Origin: Fistularia commersonii
Lineage: Eukaryota; Chordata; Actinopteri; Syngnathiformes; Fistulariidae
NCBI GenBank assembly: GCA_037954325.1
Contig: JBBMNZ010000030.1
Location: 5,959,001-6,023,000 of the forward strand
DNA: 64,000 nucleotides
Reading direction: 5' to 3'
The notes beneath the pieces are model-generated. The model did no database searches, was not told the origin of the DNA, and worked only from the letters and a program-made list of their open reading frames with translations. A program made the position numbers and the translations under genes. Positions 51,581-64,000 of this stretch are shown piece by piece (position 1 is the stretch's first letter; each line of letters begins with the position of its first letter).

Positions 51581-54500
51581 GTAAGCTTTCCACGTGCCGG
51601 TTAGGGGTGAGTTTACAGGTGAGCCGCGGGGCCGAGCCGGCTGTTCAACCGGCGTGAAGTTTCAGCGGCTGGTTTGCAGCTTGTGGGTTGATGGGGGTGA
51701 CGGAGAGGGTGAATGTGTGGCCTAGAGGGACTTTGCAGCTGCTTGGGTGGGGTATTATTATGACATGCTTGAGTTGGCACATTTGCAGACAATACCGCTG
51801 AGAAATATCACAAAATTTAATTGTAATATCGTGAAACTGCATTTAGTTTAATTGTCACAAATCATAATAATCTTGCAACTTCAAGGGTTTATTTCAAGCC
51901 CTGTTGCCAAAGCGGAATCTGGTTATCGATTTTCAACTTTTACCCTTTTTAGAAAGCAGAGAGGAGCCGTGCCCCTGACGGCGTGGGCGTCCTTGTATTA
52001 CAGACAGATGTTTTTAACCGAGCATTATGCACCACAAGAAAATCTTCTCAACATGTACTTTGTGTGAGTGTTTGTTATTTTAAACCCAACTGTAATAATA
52101 ACCCACAGTCAGTAGGTTCTCTGGAGGGTGATGAGCATCAGAGTAACTGCAACCTGACTGATCATTTATGGAAAAGCAGAGAACGCTGCTCAGTTGTGTA
52201 ATAACTCAGGACAAAAGGTTTATTTTATGCAGACATTTTAAAACAAATCTTTGAGCTGGATTGTGTCAAACTCCTTGTTAGTGATCTTACGTGAGACCTT
52301 CTGGAATTTAAAGAAGACTTCTGGTTTCAAACACTAATATCTAATGTTTTCATGTCCAGTAATTCAAGAAAGAAATGCTATTTGAATCATCCAATTACAG
52401 CAGAAGTACTATAACTAGTGACCGTGGAGGAGCTGCAAATAATCCTGCAGGGCATCATTCAGAGACAAAGAGCATCATTTAACAGGCTTATTTTTCTGCT
52501 GCTGCAAGACTCCGCTTGTTATTATCAGAGACAGACAACATCGTGGAAAGGATCCCCACTGACAAACATTTTGAAATTCACTTTTTACCACTTCCAAAAT
52601 ATACACCGGGTGAACATTTAACAAGGAAAACTCAAATCTTTATGTATATAATTGGGTTGTTTATTGTCTGTGCATTAGTCCCCGGGGCCAGTCAGCAAAT
52701 GTTTAATGGGAATTCCTGGAAAGATCAATTCACATCTGTGATTAAAGAAAGAAAATGCTTTTGATATTTGTTGTTAAAGTGTACAATCATCTTTGGATTC
52801 AGACTCTGTAATTGCTGAACCGGCAGTTCTCCTCTTTCTTAGTGCCCTATTTTTAACACTTGATTTATAAGACAGCAATCCACAATATAAAAGTGAAAGA
52901 GGATTAGGAGTCTTGTCAAATGCCCCCAAAAGCGTTAAAAAGCAATTGGCAAAACCAAGCTTCGCCTACTGTGACGAATAGACCCATACGGGCAGCGTCC
53001 AGCTCACCGCCGATAAAAGAAAATCGCCCAAATCAGGCTTTGCTGTCGCTTCCAACCTGCAGTGTGAGATCCAGGGGAGGTGCTGCTGCAGAGACCAGGG
53101 GCTCATCCGCTGGCATGCAGGAGAGCTTTTCCTCACAGCTGCCTCATTCTATTCACACTCAGATTCTCTGCCGACATTTTTACCTTGTGTCGGTGCTCAT
53201 AGTTGTGCAAGACGGTGCACTTTCAGCTGTTGTGCATGAAAAACATAAATCGTGGAGTGATCACCACACGGTCTTATAAGTTTATTGCGGTCCACATTGT
53301 GTCACATGAGTCTAATATCTTTGGACATGACAGAGGGTTTGACGTTTGTACACCAAGCAGTGATAATTGGCTGTGACAAAAGTGGATAAAGGCCATCAGC
53401 TCGCATCTTACATCTTTTCCAGTGGCAGATCCAAACACTTGAAGCTGCTAACCAGCACACTCAGACCCCATTTGTCTGTTTGGGTTTGGGTTTGGATTGA
53501 TCAGTTTGGCATCTATTTGTGCCTTTTTTAATGGGGCCATGCTGGGGCTACAGGAAAACTGTGAGATGAGAGTTGGAGATTTCTGAAACACTGGTCATGG
53601 GCTGTCCCCGGCGGCATCAGCGTGACAATCGCCATCTTTGCATCTGTTATTGCGTGACATAAGAGTATGGCCTATGAGCTACGACCCATATCAAAATCCC
53701 ACTGCACATATCAAGCCTAACTTCATCTTTCATGAGTCAGTCATCCAGCTTTGTGATTCTACCGTGCCATTCTGTTCTGCTAAACCTGCTTGGTTTATTT
53801 TCCACGATATTTTCTTCTTCCCCCGGCTTTCAAACACATACAATGGCTAATGACGCAAGATTCTCACAGTACTTCTCAGTGTGAATTGTTCTTCTCATAT
53901 TCAGCCTCACGCTCTCCTCAGCACAACACGGCACACACATATTCAGATTACCACAAAAGTTTGAGTGTGCAGCATTTCAAAACAAAATCAGAAATAGTTT
54001 TAATAATAATTTCCTACATTTGAATATATATTTAAGCTGCCCTGTACGCTAGGAGTAGGAGTAGGGGGATATTCCCAGATATTGCATCATCTGATGTGAA
54101 ATATATGATAATGTCTCCACTGACCCACTTCTGAATGTAATACTCTGTTGGTAATGTAGCAATCTCTTTGTATAACACAGCCAAGAGGTACGAAGCCAGA
54201 TGATTCTCTTCCACAAGACCGCCTATCACAACTCCCGATTTCATGTAGGGGCCGGCCCACAGGCATCACTGTGTTTATTCATAGACACACTTGAAGGTTG
54301 CAGAATATGGATCACTTATATTGTCTAATCAGGTCTTTGGATTATAGATGTAAATTCCACTGCATGGTTTTGTTTTTCATACTGGAGTAATTATTATCGT
54401 CGCTGAATGCAAATGTGCCAACACTGGCCTATTTTCTCTCCAAATTATTTGTTTCAGAGGGGGAGGTTGCAAATACTTGAGCTTAGTGTCAATTCTGTAT

Positions 54501-57500
54501 TGAATCAATGTGAGTGTGGCTTGTGTGATTTTGCAGTTGTGGGTTCAGCCTAACGATGAAGGCTAACACTCTAGGTGAACATTATTTAATATATTTGTTA
54601 TGTTACTCTAGCTATGGTTCATAACAAACAGGTGAATTCACAAACCAGTCGGTGTATTTCCTGTATATAATGTAAAACATTCCTGTCTTAAAGTGTCGCT
54701 ATAGCCATATTACATAATTTGTATTTATACTATCCACACTATCTCTCGCAATGTTAAAATACTGATAATACTGATTTTTTTTTAGGCAACACCCATATTT
54801 TCCCAATATATTTTCATATACATTTTAATCTCAAAATCCTGATAAAATTGTTTTGGACCCCGACTGTTGTGTATCATTTGTAGCCAGGTCGCTGAATTCA
54901 ACAGACTGAAAGGCCGGGAGGGTTTTTTTTTTTCTTTCCCCACAAGCTAGAAGATCATAGTTTTTTGTGGTACTGAAAAAAAGGCAGTACTGAAAATAAC
55001 AAAAAGGTGATCTAAACATCAGAGGGCGGTTAGCGGTGACTGACTGGGGGATTTTTTTGCACCATGAGACGGCTGTGCCAATCCAATCTTGCAATCCAAA
55101 TAGGTATCATATGATATGTGATGATAGCATGGTGGTTGTGGGAAAAAGACTTGTCTCAGTTCATTCAGTGGTAAACGATCAGTTACAGTGACCAGTATTT
55201 AAATAAATTTATCTGAATAGGTCAATCATATGTGTAAACACAACCTTGATGCAACCCACACAACTCCTCTTGTAACCTTTCTCAGGGACAAATGTAAAAA
55301 AAGAAAAAGGGGGGAGGGGGTGCACAGCGGCCTCATTGAGACCAAGATAAACACTCCTTTTTTTAAATGCCTCCTCCTGTGAGGCCAGGGAAGAGTGGTT
55401 CGGACGCACAAGTGAGAAGTTTGTCCCGCAGGGAAGACACAGTAGTGAAGCCTTAATGATCGAAAAATATAGTTTGGTAGAAGTGGAGTTTATGGGGGTC
55501 GGGGGTTATTTGGTGTCTAAATAAAGTAATGTTTGACTAACTGGGTCAGATCAGAAAGCATTAAGAGCCGCTCTCAGTCACAAGTGAGGAGCTCCGGGGG
55601 GCTTCTGACCGCAGGACTCGGCTTTCAGCACTTGAATCAAGTCACACTTTAAGTTAAGAGGAGGCGTGTCAGAAACAACTTTTTCTTTGACTTGTCATCT
55701 TTGTGAGTCAGAGCTGAGTTTGCTGGATTAGTGTGTTTGGAGATGTTTATCTGATCTGATGCAGGAATGCTCCGTATTGTTCCCTGCTACGAAGGGATGC
55801 ATTTCTGCTCCTCCCTGACCAATTACAGGACAAAACCACTAATTGTGGGCCTCGGCATCTATTGTTTGTTTGTTTTATTGCTGGGTCCTGGAAAACTCCA
55901 TTTAGCACAATAAAAAGCCATACATTTACTTGATGTTGCTATCCAGTTAACCATTTTCTCTTAATCTATATTTTTTGACTTGTAGATGTTCAGTGAAAGA
56001 GATCATGGGAAATTATTGTATGTATCTCATGAATAGTGAATACTGCGCCTGTATGGGTTTCACATTGGCCTTTATGCCTGCCATAATATTTTCTATGAAG
56101 TACAGAAAAACAAGACACAACACGCAGCCAGATCTTTGGGGATCTGCGTCCCACTTAAAAGTTCCTGACAAGAGTAGTCGTTGCCCAAGGACAGAATTCC
56201 TCCAGTAATTTAAGAACACAGAAACACATGGGAGGAAAAGGTGGCCCAGGTTAAAGTGAACAGTACATAATGCTCAAATTTGCAGTTGTCAACTCCTGGA
56301 TAATAGCTGGCTAATTACACTGGTAAGCTGACTTGTATGAAGTCAGATCGTCATTTACACGATTAAAGCAATGCAGATACTTTGGCAGTTTTCCATGATC
56401 ATATCATTATGTTGTGAAAGTATTGGTCTTATAATAGAGGTACATAATGTTTTATGGAGTTCTTGACTGTGTATGTATAAACAAAACATTGAACGGGGGT
56501 CTGTTACCTATAGACAAGGTAATCACTCATTGCGCTGAGCTTTATGTTTAACTGAAATGTTGAAAGGAAAAAAAAAAAGGTTAATATGTAATAGTAGCCA
56601 CTATATCTGAATTGAAAAAGCATCAGTTTTCTTCACAAATACCTTAAGGACAAAACCTCTAATCAAATAAAGACCATCTATATTGTGGGATGATCATATT
56701 TCAGTTTGTGATATTCATTAAGGTCTCAACATAAGCTGAGGCCTTGGAGGCGGTGGAAATAGAGGACGTGTGGGGAATTTACAAAAAAGAAATGAAATAA
56801 TTCTGTGAGTAAGACGGCTTACAAAGGGCATTGTATAACCAAATATGTTAAATCACAACAAACATTTTATAAACATCAATGGACTTGTCAGGTCTTTGAC
56901 AACTTCAAATTCTTCTTTGAAAGGAGGTACTTTAGTTTGCTCCCGCACATGGTTTAGTGATGAAACCAAATATATCAAATCCGGACCCAGTTAACGCCAC
57001 AATGCCGACCTGTTTCAGGGTATTTCTTGATTAGAGCAATTGTATTTCATACAATGTCCTTTTTTTCTTGGTATTCCATGTCCACCTCACACTGAGCTGG
57101 TGATTACAGTGATCTGAATGTCTCCCTGCGGCTCAGCAGCGGTGGTGCTGATGCAGCGGGGGCCGAGCAAGGAAACATTATAGTTTATTGCTGTCAAGTC
57201 GGGTTGACACAAATACAGTAAATACACCCTCCTTTGGTTGTTAGACCCCCTGGTTTGTCAGCAGGGCTGCGGTCATTCCTGGGGGGTCCTGTGATTCCCA
57301 GGAGGAGTACTGTATATCTCAAGTCACAGCAACAGAGAGTCAGATAAGAGGGAGGGGGGATGGTTACTTTTGGAGGCTGGAGCATGATCTGAAACTGACT
57401 TGATCTAATTGCCCCAATGTAGCTTGTGCGTCAGTGTGCTAAGTTGGGAAGAGCTCTGACCTGAGGGGACCTTCTGAAGCTGGAATATTTCAGCTCTGCA

Positions 57501-58110
57501 TCTCCCTCTTGCTGCTTCTGACAGTTGGCTTCATTGACCTACTTTACCCCAAACTCCCCCATCTATCATTATTTTTTTCCCATTCGTGCTGAAAGGTGAG
57601 GAAAAGATCAAGATGGAACATTAGATGAGATGAAACCATTATTTTCAGTTTGGAGACTCTAATGGATGTTTAATATTACAACATCCTCTGAGCCACATGA
57701 GCAGATAGCGATCTATTTTCTTCTGCTTTTCTGGTCGGAGATGTTTACATCTGACTTGCATGTCAGATGGCAGCCCCACTGGGCTGCTAACCTTTCTATT
57801 ACACTTCCCACATGGTTGCCATGACGACATGCACTGTGGGCAGCACTGAGCTTGGAAAGTTTACACTTAGTGGTTTCAAGCGTCCGTCACAATGAGGTAA
57901 CCGTGTTTGAAACATGAGGTGCCACAGACCACCCATGACTCTTCGCTGAGTAACCTGCTAAGGCCCGCTAGCTGTCTGCTCCCAGGCAGCTGCTTACAGG
58001 AGTTTCTATTGGCCAGATTATGCCCTGCACCTGCATATGAGCTAATATTGTGCTTGGGGTCACAGTAACAGTTTCGAGATATATATGTATATATAGATAT
58101 GTGCTAGTGT
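51581..58110 (+). other. Presumed first intron of the gene at 51502 (left part)
   Basis: No further exon was recognised. The DNA is AT-rich, with few repeats and many chance ORFs under 90 codons on both strands. It could equally hold exons of a family I do not know. Confidence 0.35.
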
Positions 58111-58111
58111 A

Positions 58112-58169
<58 letters not shown>
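58111..58169. repeat. (AT)n microsatellite
   Basis: AT repeat that runs directly into the left end of the MITE at 58170. Confidence 0.95.
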
Positions 58170-58172
<3 letters not shown>

Positions 58173-58447
58173 GACTGTCTTAGAAAATGAAAATATTGTG
58201 ATAAAGTTCTTTATCCTCTGTAATGCAATTACAAAACCAAAAATTTCATACATTCTGAATTCATTACAAATCAACTGAAATATTGCAAGCCTTTTATTAT
58301 TTCAATATAGCTTACATCTTAAGAAAAACTCAAAAATCCTGTCTCAAAATATTAGAATATCATGAAAAAGTATTTTTGTTTTTTTTAATTGCATTACAGA
58401 AGATAAAGAACTTTATCACAATATTCTCATTTTCTGAGACAGTCCTG
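58170..58447. mobile_element. Tc1/mariner-type MITE with long inverted repeats
   Basis: A 278-bp element bounded by CAGGACTGTCT and the inverted AGACAGTCCTG, with imperfect terminal inverted repeats of about 60 bp (aatattgtgataaagttctt on the left; its complement near 58405-58425). TA dinucleotides flank both ends (58168-58169 and 58448-58449), as expected for a mariner target duplication. It has no coding capacity and would need a transposase supplied elsewhere. Confidence 0.85.
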
Positions 58448-58451
58448 TATA

Positions 58452-59976
58452 CAGTGGGGCAAATAAGTATTTAGTCAGTCCCCAATTGTGCAAGTTCCCC
58501 CACTTAAAATGATGAAAGAGGCCTGTAATTTTCATCGTAGGTACACTTCAACTATGAGAGACAGAATGAGAAAAAAAAAATCATAAAAATCACATTGTCT
58601 GATTTTTTAAAAATTTATTGCAAATTATGGTGGAAAATAAGTATTTGGTCAATAACAAAAGGTGTATTTCAATACTTTGTTATATACCATATGTTGGCAA
58701 TGACAGAGGTCAAACGTTTTCTGTAAGTCTTCACAAGGTTTTCACACTCTGTTTCTGGTATTTTGGCCCATTCTTCCATGCAGATCTCCTCTAGAGCAGT
58801 GATGTTTTGGGGGCTGTCGCTGGGCAACATGGACTTTCAACTCCCTCCAAAGATTTTCTATGGGGTTGAGATCTGGAGACTGGCTAGGCCACTCCAGGAC
58901 CTTGAAATGCTTCTTACAAAGCCATTCCTCGTTGCCTGGGCGGTGTGTTTAGGATCATTGTCATACTGAATGACCCAGCCACATTTCATCTTCAGTGCCC
59001 TGTCTGATAGAGGGTTTTCACTCAAAATCACACGTTATATGGCCCCATTCATTCTTTCCTTTGCAGAAAAACAGTGTTTCTACCTAGGTATGGTGTTATT
59101 TGGATGCAACTCAGCATTCTCTCTCCAAACACGACAAGTTGAGTTTTAACCAAAAAGTTCTATTTTGGTTTCATCTGACCATAGGACATTTTCCCAATCC
59201 TCTTCTGGATCATCCAAATGCTCTCTAGCAAACTTCAGACGGGCCTGGACATGTGCTGGCTTAAGCAGGGGGGCACGTCTGGCACTGCAGGATTTGAGTC
59301 CATGGCAGCGTAGCGTGTTACTGATGGTAGCCTTTGTTACTTTGGTCCCAGCTCTCTGCAGGTCATTCATGAGGTCCCCCCATGTGGTTCTGGGAATTTT
59401 GCTCACCGATCTTGTGATCATTTTGACCCCAAAGGGTAAGATCTTGCGTGCAGCCCCAGATGGAGGGAGATTATCAGTGGTCTTTTATGTCTTCTATTTT
59501 CTAATAATTGCTTCCACAGTTGATTTCTTCACACCAAGCTGCTTAGCTATCGCAGATTCAGTCTTCCCAGCCTGGTGCAGGTCTACGGTTTTTTTTCTGG
59601 GGTCCTTTGACAGCTCTTCTGTCTTTGCCATAGTGGAGTTTGGAGTGTGACTGTTTGAGTTGTTGGACAGGTGTCTTTTATACTGATAACCAGTTCAAAC
59701 AGGTGCCATTAATACAGGTAACGCATGGAGGGCAGAAGAGCCTCTTAAAGAAGAAATTACAGGTATATGAGAGACAGAAATCTTGCTTGTTTGTAGGTGA
59801 CCAAATACTGAGGAATTTACCAATTAATTAATCAAAAATCCCACAATGAGATTTCCTGGATTCGTTCCCCCCGTCCCTGTCTCTAAACACCTGTGATGAA
59901 AATTAAAGGGCCTCTCTCATCTTTTTAAGTGGGAGAACTTGCACAATTTGTGGCTGACTAAATATTTTTTTGCCCC

Positions 59977-59980
<4 letters not shown>
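58452..59980 (-). mobile_element. Tc1 transposon with about 90-bp inverted repeats
   Basis: Ends are CAGTGGGGCAAATAAGTATT at 58452 and its inverted counterpart (ttttttgccccactg) at 59966-59980. Matching continues through the ttgcacaa and cccactta blocks for about 90 bp. The left TA target (58450-58451) abuts the right TA of the MITE. The right TA is missing because a TG microsatellite starts at the element's last bases. Length is about 1.53 kb, normal for Tc1. The transposase on - is broken. Confidence 0.92.
58650..59631 (-). pseudogene. Tc1 transposase pseudogene
   Basis: It starts at ATG 59631-59629 (MAKTEELSKDPRKK) and a helix-turn-helix stretch follows (KQLGVKKSTVEAIIRK). After stops, a 91-codon intact piece (59421-59146) includes PRTTWGDLMNDLQ and WSDETKIELFG, which holds the first catalytic Asp of the DD35E triad. 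The second Asp region (QYDNDPKHTA) is readable near 58950-58975. Several in-frame stops and frame changes separate the blocks, so no active enzyme can be made. Family identity is secure; activity is excluded. Confidence 0.9.
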
Positions 59981-60052
<72 letters not shown>

Positions 60053-60060
60053 TGCGTGTG
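59979..60060. repeat. (TG)n microsatellite starting at the Tc1 end
   Basis: About 70 bp of perfect TG, then a short CG-containing stretch. Its first two bases are the last two bases of the transposon's inverted repeat. Confidence 0.95.
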
Positions 60061-60246
60061 TATGTATATATGTGTATATGTGTGCGTATACAGCTTACTG
60101 CTTACAGGCAGTAAGCTGGTAAAACAGACAGAAAAATTAAAAACACAAGAAGAAAAGCATAAAAAAATCAAATAGAAATAACGAAAACAATTTTTGGCAG
60201 TTAACGTCCTGGGGATGGGGATTATGTATATGTGTATTATGTGTAT

Positions 60247-60294
<48 letters not shown>
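60247..60294. repeat. (CA)n(TA)n compound microsatellite
   Basis: CA repeat (60247-60273) passing directly into TA repeat. Confidence 0.95.
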
Positions 60295-60305
<11 letters not shown>

Positions 60306-61620
60306 CATACTATCATTACTTATATATGTATGCATATATATAATAGTATTTATATATATAAATAATAGTATTTATTCCAACCAATGATGCCCCTCCTGTC
60401 CCCCCTGAGAGCTACTACCTGTAACAAGAGTCCTGTCATTACACACAGAAGCAGCTGCAGTGCTGAGCTGCACGATATGGGAAGTTGGCACTGTGTATCT
60501 GACTCTTCAATGGGATTTTACACAACCTTGTACTGAAAGTTTTAATGCATGTCCCCGTGTCTGTATTGCAAAATGACTTTGCTTGTAGAACTGTATGGAT
60601 TACATTTACTATATGTTTTAGGGTCTCAGAAACTGTCAGTTATTTTTAGATTAATGTTCAGCATTTATAAACTGGGAAGGTCTAACAAAGTGTTTATATA
60701 AACACAACTCGTAACTCAAGTGTTGTCAACATTCAGCATTTGATCTGATATTTCAGTGACACAAACATGTACAGTCAGCTGTGCCAGTGTATCCCTTAGC
60801 CTTGACCTTCCTGCCCTCTGGATCACATGGCCTTTCTGAGTTACTTTTGCTCTTTTTCTTCTATCAGAGGGTAGTTAGAGAGGAAAAAAACATGAAATCT
60901 TAGAGAGAGAGATTGGGGGTAAAATTCCAAGCGGGTTGGTGTGGGTGTGACAGAATGCCACAGTTCATATGGAGCAGGAGATCTGTTTTGATGATGAGCA
61001 GCAGTCAGGGCCGGTGTGGAAGGGAAGATACTGGAAGGTCAGTGTGACCTGATCATTCACATTTTCTATATGTGAGTGTAGAGACATTCTTGCATGGACA
61101 CTCTATTTGCAGTCTCACTGTCCATTTTGTAATAGGCCTACACAACATTGGTGAGCAATAGATGCATTTGAGTGGGCTGGTTTGCAACACCTGCATAAAA
61201 ATAGTAACAGTACACATAATATTTTCCCGGGAGTCAAGGTGAATTTATCCTGCCAAATCCCACGGATTCATTACTCAAATATAGAAAAAAATTTAATATA
61301 GCAAATTATGGCATGCAAGATGCTGGAACAAGCCGTGAATTCAGATTTTATACTTTGAATTGCACAGGAGTCTGGCTTTTTCCGCAGGCATAAGGCTGTT
61401 ATGAAATAACTGTGTCGGGTACAAAGCTGAACCACAACATTCAACAATCAAATTATGACTTTGGACTTAAAATGCATATTACATGAAAGTGTGAGGCAAA
61501 GTCCAGCTTCACAAAAAAAAGTTCTCTGTGGATTAAAACCAGTAATACTGACTGACACGTCTGAATTACCTGTTGCTTCAAGTTTGACAGCTGCTATAAA
61601 CAGCTGGTTACATATATATA
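60295..61620. other. Non-coding sequence
   Basis: No exon, RNA gene or named repeat found. Confidence 0.4.
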
Positions 61621-61623
61621 TAT

Positions 61624-61644
61624 ACACACACACACACACAAATA

Positions 61645-61678
<34 letters not shown>

Positions 61679-61715
61679 TGTGTTTTTCTGTGTCTCAGTC
61701 TTCTCTTTGTGTCTT

Positions 61716-61765
<50 letters not shown>
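61624..61765. repeat. (CA)n and (TG)n microsatellites in inverted arrangement
   Basis: (CA)n at 61624-61674, interrupted once, and (TG)n at 61720-61762, separated by about 45 bp. The pair is self-complementary and could form a long hairpin. Confidence 0.9.
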
Positions 61766-61769
<4 letters not shown>

Positions 61770-62214
61770 TATGTGCGCACGTACACATGCATGCACGTGC
61801 GCGCACTCATTCTACTGTAAATATAGCTTGTAGTCAGTGGCTGTTGATCACATCCATAATTACAGGCTGAGCTGTTCAGCAGCTGAGTCGTGGACGAAGA
61901 AGGCTACGTGTGCACGTACGTGTGTGTGTAAGTGTCTATTGACGCGACTGGCTGTGGGGCTCACAGAAACTCTGTGAAGTTCTACCCAGGACTGACACAA
62001 CTGAGTTTGAAATTTCTCACCGAACAAAGAATTTGACCCACAAGAGCCTCAGAGTGCAAAGTTAGACCTGTTTAGAAAAGCGTCAGGTGATTTGAGCTGA
62101 AATTATTGGCAGTTTTAGGTGAGAAAGTTCACAGACAAACACAAAAAAATACCCAATCCGCTGTTGTTTATTTTTCAAATTCAAGAGGCCAAGAAGTCTA
62201 GTCTGATTCAATGG

Positions 62215-62365
62215 TGCTTTTATTCATCCATCCAGCCATCTATCGTCTGCCGCTTATCCCGCACTCGGGGTCACGGGGTGATGCTGGAGCCTATCCCAGC
62301 TGTCATTGGCCGAGAGGCGGGGTACATCCTGGACTAGTCGCCAGTCAATCACAGGGCCACATATA
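62215..62365 (-). mobile_element. Teleost SINE-type repeat, reverse copy
   Basis: The plus strand reads catccatccagccatctatc, ccgcttatcccgcactcggg, gatgctggagcctatcccag and gcggggtacatcctggacta, the very common fish repeat end. It is the reverse complement of the 37760-37950 copy. Confidence 0.75.
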
Positions 62366-62399
62366 CTGCATCTCTGATTTCAACCACGTCGCCCGTAGT

Positions 62400-63300
62400 T
62401 CCCCTGGTTTGAAGACGCTCCGTCTCCACTGCTAATTCGCACTTGTTTAAACACCAATTATGATGTCTACGGAGGTTCTCAGTCATCGAGGTCATGGTTA
62501 ATCCTTGGTCAGATCTCCTCGGGGTAACCGGACTGGATCTCTCGCCAAGTCCAGTTGCCACCGATAATGATGTGCTCAGTCAGTCCCCGGCCTCTCTGCA
62601 GCTCCCATCCTCCCCAGGGATTCTTGTCGATTGCACCGAGGATGTCTGTATTGGTTTTATGAACGTATGAATAACTTTCCTGTACCAGTTCTCTGAATAA
62701 GACGTTGCAGATAATACACAGTCGATCTAAATGACAGCACTGTGGGCAAGACGGAGCAAAGGTGACTGTACGAAACATCCTCCATCCCCACCCACTTAAT
62801 TATATCGACGATTCGTCGTGAAATCCCCTCCTCTGCTAATACCAAACGATAGATTAAAGGGGACAAGCCATTTTCTGCTCCCTTTGCTTCTTGGAAGGGC
62901 GAGATGAATTGGATTTGTATGGACTGAGCGGAACAGCATATCCACTTATGGAGGGCAATTATGCTGGCAGGAGCACTTCAAGGAAGAGTCACTCTTTATA
63001 ATGCCAGGTCGTCCCTCAAAAATGTATTTCCCGTTGCCCTCGGATGGCTGCTCTCAGTGCTTCTCCTGCTGTTTGTGTCTCTTGAAGATGGATGGCATAT
63101 GTCTTTTTCATGGTTCCCTTTCATGTAATTCAATTTGCCCCTGGCTCGCCGTTCAGGGAAAAGCAATTGTTGTGAACCTGCTTGAGGAGAAAAAAAATGG
63201 GGTTGTAAAGGAAATTTTGAAATTGGCACTGTAATCACAGATAATCACGGCGTCATTGTCCTGAGCTGTCGCTGTGTTCACAAGGACAGATGCAATGTGA
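62400..63300. promoter_or_regulatory. Candidate conserved non-coding block
   Basis: Mixed-composition, repeat-poor sequence with TAAT-type motifs (aattatgatg, ttaattatatcg) and cccttttcatgtaattcaat-like segments. It lies in the presumed long intron of the gene at 51502. Minus-strand open frames across it (62778-62509 and others) lack family resemblance. A degraded retroelement is an alternative. Confidence 0.25.
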
Positions 63301-63952
63301 CATAGTGGTAACAAAAAACAACAAAAAAAAAACCCACGGCAACATAGACTGCTCCTCAGCAAGGCTTGGGCCGAGAGTGATCATGCAAAGCTCACATCTA
63401 AACCTTTGAAGCCGCAAACATGTCAAGTATCAAAACAATTCTTTTTTTTAATGTCATTATTTAAACATAACTCATTTTGTAAACGTAACTAATTTTTCAT
63501 GGAAACTCATGGCTTGGGCATGCATGCAAAGAGGAAGCAAAGATCTAAACAGAAATGAACAGACAGATACAGCATGTATAATGTTGGATAAAATGTATCA
63601 TAGCACGCAAAAAAAAAGTATGTAGACATAATATATACACTGTATCGGACAAAAAAGGACTCCGGTGTGCAACCAGGAAACAAAACAGTCGGTTAAGTCT
63701 GTTGCTTCGACAGGGTTTCGCCCTGCAGGCCAGGCTGGAGGACATGTACAGACGAGACGCGCCAGGCTGGCAGCCGACGTTCGATTTGCATACCCCAATA
63801 AATAGGTGTAACATTTTTATGGATCTTGGAAAGTAAAATTTATCAGCTTCTCTGAGGAAATCGCTGACATCTCTGCAGACAAATGCGTTATGATAGGATG
63901 CGAGACAGAAAAGACAAACAAACAGCAATATTTGCAGTGTGTCAGGGGTTCA

Positions 63953-63955
<3 letters not shown>
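63301..63955. other. Non-coding sequence
   Basis: A-runs and chance ORFs, including a 127-codon minus frame (63928-63545) without a recognisable domain. Confidence 0.4.

Positions 63956-64000
<45 letters not shown>
63956..64000. repeat. (TG)n microsatellite cut by the window end
   Basis: TG repeat running to the last base of the window. Confidence 0.97.

Noticed and set aside
58650..59631. Active Tc1 transposase gene
   Set aside because: Several in-frame stops and frame changes break the reading frame.
62509..62866. Minus-strand open frames resembling a retroelement or an exon
   Set aside because: I could not match them to a known family, and no paired splice sites are clear; kept only as part of a non-coding candidate block.

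Overview
This is a vertebrate nuclear window, almost certainly from a ray-finned (teleost) fish. It has small GT-AG exons separated by AT-rich introns, very dense (CA/TG)n, (CT)n and (AT)n microsatellites, fish-type LINE 3' tails, a tRNA-headed SINE family and a Tc1 element with an attached MITE. The proteins read as vertebrate Hey1, Stathmin-2 and a y+LAT amino-acid transporter. There is no bacterial or viral gene content. Most ORFs longer than 60 codons are chance or microsatellite ORFs, so genes were rebuilt by joining exons at splice sites.

Left third (1-18,000): an unexplained CpG island (540-1245) is followed by two degraded LINE 3' ends. Then comes hey1 on + (CDS 3692-5491, five exons, 327 aa), with an inverted CCAAT box, a GC box and a consensus RBPJ (Notch) site just upstream. 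hey1 converges on stmn2 on - (CDS 17740 down to 9576, five exons, 179 aa). Poly(A) signals lie at about 6434 (hey1) and 7800-7827 (stmn2), leaving about 1.3 kb between the transcripts. As I recall the human map, HEY1 and STMN2 are convergent neighbours on 8q21, so this looks like conserved microsynteny. A (UG)9 tract takes the place of a polypyrimidine tract at the acceptor of the last stmn2 exon.

Middle third (18,000-36,000): a broken L2-type LINE, two perfect cAMP-response elements, and a CpG-rich promoter-like segment (21,480-21,690) precede slc7a7-like on + (CDS 24884-32066, eleven coding exons, 490 aa). This is a y+LAT cationic/neutral amino-acid exchanger light chain. A 154-bp (TG)n lies downstream. 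At 35,366-35,664 a TATA-like box followed by a short basic reading frame with a good splice donor could be a first exon I do not recognise.

Right third (36,000-64,000): mostly non-coding with scattered repeats. A first coding exon with a strong Kozak context and an ideal donor lies at 51502-51580 (+). Its gene, which I cannot name, would continue past the window. Inside its presumed first intron a MITE and a dead Tc1 transposon sit side by side, sharing TA target sites, between AT and TG microsatellites. Several repeat-poor blocks rich in homeodomain-type TAAT motifs are candidate conserved enhancers.

The three named genes do not form one pathway: a Notch-responsive repressor, a neuronal microtubule regulator and a membrane transporter. 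I found no new multi-gene system. The best leads are regulatory: UG tracts in stmn2, paired CREs upstream of slc7a7, and the island upstream of hey1.
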